Assembly (NCBI GenBank): GCA_022705465.1
Contig: JAKJEK010000023.1
Coordinates: 1 to 9,473, forward strand
Direction of reading: 5' to 3'
Origin: Patescibacteria group bacterium
GTDB taxonomy: Bacteria > Patescibacteriota > UBA1384 > XYA2-FULL-43-10 > 1-14-0-10-43-13
Length of the DNA: 9,473 nucleotides
The first letter of the stretch is position 1; every line of letters starts with the position of its first letter. The position numbers were made by a program, and so were the translations under genes. Positions 6,276 through 9,473 of this stretch are shown piece after piece. The notes under the pieces were generated by a model that ran no database searches, had not been told where the DNA came from, and worked only from the letters and a program-made list of their open reading frames with translations.

Positions 6276-6911
6276 GAAAGGGGGCAGACCCGATGGGTCT
6301 GCCCTCCTGTTTTGTGCCCTTTGGGCGCTAGCGCCTGGCCAGCTCGCGCTGGCCGCGGCGGGGGCGGAGCTGAGCTGCTCGCGCAGCCGCTCCTTGGCGC
6401 CCTCGGTGGCGTCGATGACGCGGTTGTGGACCTCGCGGGCGAGCTTGATGCTCGCCTCGAGGGCCTTGATGCGTTCGCCGTTCTGCATGCGGAAGTACTT
6501 GTCGGTTTCGGACACCTCGACCCACCCGAGAGCGATCTCGGCCTGCGTGACCTTCTCCGCCAGCTCCGTGTGGAGCTGGCGGAACTCGGTCGTGCCTTCG
6601 AGGGACTCGACCGAGCGGCGGGCGCCGTCCAGGTAGCGGGGCGCGAGGCGCCGGCTCATGTCCTGGAGCCCGGCGGAGATGATGTCGACGGCCTCCTGGT
6701 AGCGCTCTGCGTAGAGGGCGACCTCGGCCTTCCTCATGACCTCGTCCACCTCCGCGCCTACGTACTGGCGGAAGGGGGCAGAGATGTAGCCGAAGGCCTT
6801 CTTGCGCCTTTTGTACATGTCGTACTTGGCTTCGATCTCCTTGCGGCGCTGCTCCTCGGTCACCGGGTTCTGGGTCTTCGTGGCGACGAGCGTGGCATTC
6901 GTGTTCGACAT
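6246..6911 (-). CDS. GC-rich helical protein of unknown function (C-terminal frame uncertain)
   Basis: The ORF has 221 codons from ATG 6911, preceded by GGAGGGGG. Residues 15-180 are charged and predicted almost entirely helical, rich in E, K, R and A. Examples are EEQRRKEIEAKYDMYKRRKK (19-38), AEVALYAERYQEAVDIIS (62-79) and RIKALEASIKLAREVHNR (147-164). A helical-repeat or coiled-coil scaffold is possible; there is no membrane segment, cysteine or catalytic motif I recognise. Codons end overwhelmingly in G or C, unlike all genes except the next one. From about residue 182 the sequence becomes low-complexity (SSAPAAASASWPGASA) and is encoded by successive hairpins, including a terminator-like one at codons 203-210. 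One base added to the C run (6360-6364) would shift the frame to a TAG at 6328-6330, giving a basic tail ending RRGQRELARR. The true C-terminus is thus doubtful. Plus-strand frames here are shadows. Confidence 0.65.
   Translation of the reverse strand: MSNTNATLVATKTQNPVTEEQRRKEIEAKYDMYKRRKKAFGYISAPFRQYVGAEVDEVMRKAEVALYAERYQEAVDIISAGLQDMSRRLAPRYLDGARRSVESLEGTTEFRQLHTELAEKVTQAEIALGWVEVSETDKYFRMQNGERIKALEASIKLAREVHNRVIDATEGAKERLREQLSSAPAAASASWPGASAQRAQNRRADPSGLPPFFIQMADTVN
6282..6304 (-). terminator. Terminator-like GC hairpin inside the 3' end of the 221-codon ORF
   Basis: A perfect 10-bp stem, GGGCAGACCC (6282-6291) and GGGTCTGCCC (6295-6304), has a three-base loop. On the minus strand it is followed by CCCCTTTCTTTATCC, a T-rich run; on the plus strand TCCTGTTTTG follows, so it may work both ways. 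It lies within the annotated coding frame, 24 bases after the alternative TAG at 6328-6330. Confidence 0.6.
6324..6354. repeat. Adjacent GC hairpins in the 3' part of the 221-codon ORF
   Basis: The perfect 12-base palindrome GGCGCTAGCGCC (6324-6335) is followed one base later by a 7-bp stem, GGCCAGC (6337-6343) with GCTGGCC (6348-6354). On the minus-strand RNA this stem has a GCGA loop, a GNRA-type tetraloop. The adjoining GCCCAAAGGGC can also form a small hairpin. Together with 6282-6304 this makes a chain of stems where the protein is low-complexity. Confidence 0.55.
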
Positions 6912-7047
6912 TCGTACCCCCTCCGCCTTCTGGGCGGAGCGACCCGTTCGGGGGCCAACCTAGCCGTCATGTGACGGCGCAAATGCTTCCCGCTCCAAGG
7001 GTTTGGTTCGGGGAGATTTGCGCCAATATATCTATCAGTCCTGTTTT
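6912..7047 (-). promoter_or_regulatory. Strongly structured 5' leader of the GC-rich operon
   Basis: From the predicted promoter-proximal start (about 7047) to ATG 6911 the RNA is dominated by stems. Stem A is a 16-bp interrupted helix: GGCGCAAAT (6976-6984) pairs with 7016-7024, then 6986-6992 with 7009-7015, then CCAA (6995-6998) with TTGG (7003-7006). Stem B pairs GCCGTCA (6963-6969) with TGACGGC (6972-6978) and shares bases 6976-6978 with stem A, so the two compete. Stem D pairs 6943-6946 with 6949-6952. Stem C pairs CTCCGCC (6921-6927) with GGCGGAG (6933-6939) and includes the GGAG half of the ribosome-binding site. This is a good candidate cis-acting RNA; I do not recognise a known riboswitch class in it. 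Confidence 0.5.
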
Positions 7048-7053
7048 GGTGAC

Positions 7054-7084
7054 AGTATATTGTGGCATAATATGTTATTGTCAA
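7054..7084 (-). promoter_or_regulatory. Promoter P2 of the GC-rich operon (proximal)
   Basis: On the minus strand TTGACA (7079-7084) is followed by TATACT (7054-7059) with a long 19-bp spacer; an AATATA overlapping the same position gives 17 bp. The predicted start near 7047 lies about 136 bases before ATG 6911. Confidence 0.5.
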
Positions 7085-7146
7085 CGCACTTCATTGTGGC
7101 TCTGTGGGCATGCATTGTTAACTCATATACCGATTGTGACTTGACA

Positions 7147-7175
7147 AGTATATCATATATATGTCATTTTGTCAA
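7147..7175 (-). promoter_or_regulatory. Promoter P1 of the GC-rich operon (distal)
   Basis: A perfect TTGACA (minus strand, 7170-7175) is separated by 17 bp from TATACT (7147-7152). The promoter lies inside an inverted repeat whose outer arms are TTGACAA (7141-7147) and TTGTCAA (7169-7175), so its -10 overlaps one arm. A start near 7140 would give a leader of about 229 bases to ATG 6911. Confidence 0.7.
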
Positions 7176-7219
7176 TACCTATTAACTTTGCATCAAGTAC
7201 GGTAGATATAAATACAAAA

Positions 7220-7237
7220 AACCGGCCGAAGCCGGTT
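7220..7237 (-). terminator. Intrinsic terminator of the CYTH gene (UUCG loop)
   Basis: AACCGGC (7220-7226) pairs with GCCGGTT (7231-7237). On the minus-strand RNA the loop is UUCG, a very stable tetraloop, and the stem runs into TTTTTTGTATTT. It lies 31 bases after the stop at 7269. Confidence 0.88.
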
Positions 7238-7268
7238 GAAAACAATAACTGTTTTACTTAAAGCGTTG

Positions 7269-7994
7269 TTAATTGATTTTATCTAAGTCCAACACCTTTA
7301 TTGCTCTTTTGTAAGCAGAGGTATGTACCGATACCAGACCAAACTTCTGCAAAAGATATCTGGCTAGCCGTTCGTAAGAGCTGGGTAGGGCGGAGTCGTT
7401 AACCAACTCTATCTCCATGTCGCATGACCTTCTTTCTTGATTGATATAACAGAGCTGATTAAGCGAGAAATGTACTTGTTCGCCTTCACAATCAAGGATA
7501 AAAGTTGTTCGATTTGTGTGAACCTCCAACACTTGATGAAGTTTGCTGCCTTCAGTTAAGCCATTTGCTGACAATATCGGCTGAACAACTGACTCACCCT
7601 TTTTAATAAGATCAAGCTCATCACGATTAATGAGTATTTCAAGTTCCTGATGCAAAAGTGCACCCGTCTGATGCTCTTGTTGCTTGAAAGCAATCGAGTC
7701 GATTTCACCTAAGTGTCGGATGCGCAGACTGGCGCTTGCGCGGAACAGTTCAAGATTCGGGGTGTCAAAGTAGAGATCTTTTATGCTTTCTTTCTCAATG
7801 CGCTTCAGTTCAAATCCAGCAAACTCTTTTTTTTCGCTCCAATCACGTGGTAAGTTTTTTTTGGCAGCGTAGAACGCGAGGTGCTCTTCTCGTTCTATTT
7901 TTGGTGATGTGGCAATGGCCTCACGAAGATTAACTGGCTTGCTTGCCGTTTCAAGAGTAACGCTCCGATTGTGGGTTTCCCATTTTTTCTTCAT
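7269..7994 (-). CDS. CYTH-domain (triphosphate tunnel) phosphohydrolase-like protein
   Basis: With the chosen start at ATG 7994 (ribosome site GAGAGGA, seven bases away) the protein has 241 residues. It shows the strand-by-strand pattern of the CYTH fold. An EREEHL segment (34-39) is at the place of the usual ExExK. Then come LYFDTPNLELFRASASLRIR (74-93), AFKQ with K104, HQELEI (115-120), NRTTFIL with R162, MEIEL (193-197) and the C-terminal SAYKRA with K229. CYTH enzymes act on triphosphates (thiamine triphosphate, inorganic triphosphate, or cyclisation of ATP) in a metal-bound tunnel; the substrate here is unknown. The Lys of ExExK is replaced by His38, which could weaken or change activity. 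Residues 1-32 are an extra, probably flexible, N-terminus. The frame is open for another 65 codons upstream to a TTG at 8189, but that start lacks a ribosome site. The gene has its own promoter and terminator. Confidence 0.8.
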   Translation of the reverse strand: MKKKWETHNRSVTLETASKPVNLREAIATSPKIEREEHLAFYAAKKNLPRDWSEKKEFAGFELKRIEKESIKDLYFDTPNLELFRASASLRIRHLGEIDSIAFKQQEHQTGALLHQELEILINRDELDLIKKGESVVQPILSANGLTEGSKLHQVLEVHTNRTTFILDCEGEQVHFSLNQLCYINQERRSCDMEIELVNDSALPSSYERLARYLLQKFGLVSVHTSAYKRAIKVLDLDKIN

Positions 7995-8313
7995 GATAGT
8001 ATCCTCTCTAATGTTGATCATCGAGCATCTTTTGTATCGGACCAGTGTATGTGCATTATTCTCGCACATAACACAACAATCGTCAGGAATTGGCGTCCCT
8101 TGAACTGTTCGATCAACAATTAATTTATTAAAGTATGCACTCACCCAGCTTCCCAACTGCCCCTCCAAGCTTTTAGGAAAAACATTCAATGATATTCCCA
8201 GAGCATGTTATTGTCAAGATTGACACGTCACAGTGAGACATATATTTCTGTTAGAGTACATATTTTGCATAACAACCACATTGTGTTGCTGCATAGTGAC
8301 TTATTGCAGCTTA
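7995..8313. other. 319-base spacer between CYTH gene and uvrB
   Basis: No separate gene is supported. It contains the CYTH promoter (8189-8217) and about 188 bases of predicted leader. The leader has one clear hairpin, TATGTGC (8048-8054) with GCACATA (8064-8070) around a nine-base loop. Beyond the uvrB stop there are weak stems (GCTGCA/TGCAGC at about 8288-8309) without a T tract, so no confident uvrB terminator. Confidence 0.65.
8189..8217 (-). promoter_or_regulatory. Promoter of the CYTH gene
   Basis: A perfect TTGACA (minus strand, 8212-8217) is followed after 17 bp by TATCAT (8189-8194). The predicted start near 8182 leaves a leader of about 188 bases before ATG 7994. The -35 and the seven bases after it are identical to those of promoter P2 (7072-7084). 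Confidence 0.65.
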
Positions 8314-9473
8314 TTAGAGAGATTCAAGCCGAATAATTTGATCTCTTAGCGTTGCGGCTCGCTCAAACTCCAGTTCCTCAGCGGCTTGATGCATCAATTC
8401 AGACAACTCGGCAATGATTTTTTTCTTTTCTTTTCCCGGCAACTTCTTGAAAGCGGTATTAATTTCAAGAAGTTTCTTTTCCTCTTTTTCTTCCTTTGGC
8501 TTGAGAGTTTTGGTAATAGTTTGCGGTACAATACCGTGTTGACGATTGTATTCTTCCTGGATCTTTCTGCGCTCTTTGGTTTCCTCTATCGCCGCACGCA
8601 TAGAGTCCGTGATACTACTGGCGTACATAATGACTTTGCCCTCATTGTGCCGTGCTGCGCGACCAATCGTTTGAATTAAAGATGTCTTGCTTCTTAGAAA
8701 ACCTTCTTTATCTGCATCCAATATGGCTACCAGCGATACTTCCGGCAAATCCAACCCTTCTCTTAACAGATTAATGCCCACCAGAACATCGTGCTCACCC
8801 AAACGCAGGGCGTGCAGGATATTTGTGCGCTCTAAGGTCTCAACATCCGAATGAATGTAAGCCACCTTGATTCCGTTTTCTTGCAGGTACTCAGTTAACT
8901 CTTCGGCCATTCTTTTGGTGAGAGTGGTAACTAACACACGCTGGCCTTTCTCCACGCGTGCCGAAATTTCCTTCATTAAATCTTTTATCTGACCGGCTGG
9001 TTTGCGTACTTCAATTTCCGGGTCAAGAAGGCCGGTTGGTCGAATGAACTGCCGTATTACGGCATCATATGGTACTGTACTGCCGCTAATCGCATTATTT
9101 TTTGTGCTCCTGTCTATCTCAAATTGAGCAGGGGTGGCTGAAACAAAGATGGTTTGGCCAACCTTGCGATAAAATTCGTCAAATCTTAGCGGACGATTGT
9201 CAAAAGCCGAAGGCAACCGAAACCCATGATCAACCAGTTTTTCTTTTCTGGATCGATCACCAGCATACATACCGCCAATTTGAGGAATGGTCATATGCGA
9301 TTCGTCGATAACAAGAAGAAAGTCATCAGGAAAGTAATCGATAAGGGTTGTTGGCGGTTCACCAGGTTGACGCTGGTCGAAATACCTAGAGTAGTTCTCG
9401 ATGCCAGAACAAGTGCCTGTTTGCTCCATCATTTCTAAATCATAGTTTGTGCGTTGTTCGAGTCGCTGGGCTT
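8314..9473 (-). CDS. uvrB: UvrB, excinuclease ABC subunit B (5' end beyond window)
   Basis: The frame runs to the right edge, giving the last 385 residues of a protein usually about 660-690 long. The internal ATG at 9432 is not the start, because in-frame upstream codons still encode the conserved AQRLEQRTNYDLEMMEQTGT. UvrB is the ATP-dependent damage-verifying helicase-like subunit of nucleotide excision repair; it binds UvrA, then UvrC. Visible landmarks, numbered from the edge: the DESH Walker B (56-59), SATP motif III (111-114), FIRPTGLLDPEIEVR (142-156), the motif V segment GINLLREGLDLPE (232-244), QTIGRAAR motif VI (267-274), a lysine-rich linker (322-350) and the C-terminal UVR domain with AAEELEFERAATLRDQI (363-379), which contacts UvrC. 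Compared with the common form, the stretch between ATPAQFEI and FIRPTG seems several residues longer. The ATP-binding N-terminus and start are outside the window. Confidence 0.97.
   Translation of the reverse strand, partial: AQRLEQRTNYDLEMMEQTGTCSGIENYSRYFDQRQPGEPPTTLIDYFPDDFLLVIDESHMTIPQIGGMYAGDRSRKEKLVDHGFRLPSAFDNRPLRFDEFYRKVGQTIFVSATPAQFEIDRSTKNNAISGSTVPYDAVIRQFIRPTGLLDPEIEVRKPAGQIKDLMKEISARVEKGQRVLVTTLTKRMAEELTEYLQENGIKVAYIHSDVETLERTNILHALRLGEHDVLVGINLLREGLDLPEVSLVAILDADKEGFLRSKTSLIQTIGRAARHNEGKVIMYASSITDSMRAAIEETKERRKIQEEYNRQHGIVPQTITKTLKPKEEKEEKKLLEINTAFKKLPGKEKKKIIAELSELMHQAAEELEFERAATLRDQIIRLESL

Larger units (their letters stand above)
6912..7268. other. 357-base gene-free stretch between GC-rich operon and CYTH gene
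   Basis: No protein-coding gene is supported here. From right to left it holds the CYTH terminator (7220-7237), an AT-rich tandem-promoter block (7054-7175) and the GC-rich structured leader (6912-7047). Composition changes abruptly near 7024, from AT-rich promoter DNA to the GC-rich transcribed part. Confidence 0.75.

Noticed and set aside
6267..6974. Plus-strand open frame of 235 codons across the GC-rich gene
   Set aside because: It is a typical antisense shadow in GC-rich DNA (Leu/Gly/Val/Ala/Asp-rich), runs through the leader hairpins, and lacks promoter and ribosome site.
7141..7169. Plus-strand TTGACA as a divergent promoter
   Set aside because: No acceptable -10 lies 16-18 bp downstream on the plus strand, and no plus-strand gene follows.
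8220..8246. Plus-strand TTGACA with a TATATT
   Set aside because: Spacing is only 15 bp and no plus-strand gene or terminator follows; probably the symmetric partner of the CYTH -35 (TGTCAAGATTGACA).
1..9473. Recoded TGA (code 25) as seen in some candidate-phyla bacteria
   Set aside because: All accepted genes are intact with the standard code and contain no in-frame TGA; absence of TGA among nine stops is too small a sample to mean more.
1..9473. CRISPR array, tRNA or insertion sequence
   Set aside because: No regularly spaced direct repeats, no cloverleaf with a T-loop motif, and no transposase frame or terminal repeats with target duplication were found on reading both strands.

Overview
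The window reads as a piece of a small-genome bacterial chromosome, most likely from Patescibacteria (Candidate Phyla Radiation). This is inferred from family content (a DUF5663-like protein, a DUF5679-like zinc protein, a stand-alone VKOR-type thioredoxin domain) and short spacers; no rRNA or other marker fixes the taxon. All ten genes I accept lie on the minus strand. The standard bacterial code fits: nine stops are visible (seven TAA, two TAG, no TGA). I see no tRNA, rRNA, CRISPR array, insertion sequence or replication origin.

In transcription order (right to left): (1) uvrB, cut by the right edge, gives the C-terminal part of the excision-repair helicase. (2) A CYTH-fold phosphohydrolase-like gene has its own consensus promoter, a long leader and a UUCG-loop terminator. 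(3) A visibly GC-rich island (about 5940-7024) carries two unrecognised genes, a 221-codon helical protein and a 71-residue zinc-ribbon-like protein. It is headed by two tandem promoters in AT-rich DNA and by a strongly structured 5' leader, and the 3' end of the first gene is a chain of hairpins. (4) A membrane-anchored thioredoxin-like protein and (5) a 46-residue DUF5679-like protein each have a consensus promoter. (6) A two-gene envelope-glycan operon encodes a polyprenyl-phosphate sugar-1-phosphate transferase, which starts glycan assembly on the lipid carrier, and a GT4 glycosyltransferase, which probably extends it. Its promoter lies so close to the first ATG that the mRNA looks nearly leaderless. 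(7) A DUF5663-like acidic protein is tightly coupled to a long three-hydrophobic-segment membrane protein that runs off the left edge.

The most unusual part is the GC-rich island with its RNA structures: composition and codon choice differ from everything around it, the leader can fold in mutually exclusive ways with part of the ribosome-binding site paired, and the first ORF reads through a terminator-like hairpin that a single-base frame change would place after an earlier stop. The rest is ordinary housekeeping and envelope content with clear sigma70-type promoters (TTGACA-like, 17-18 bp, TATNNT-like) and intrinsic terminators.
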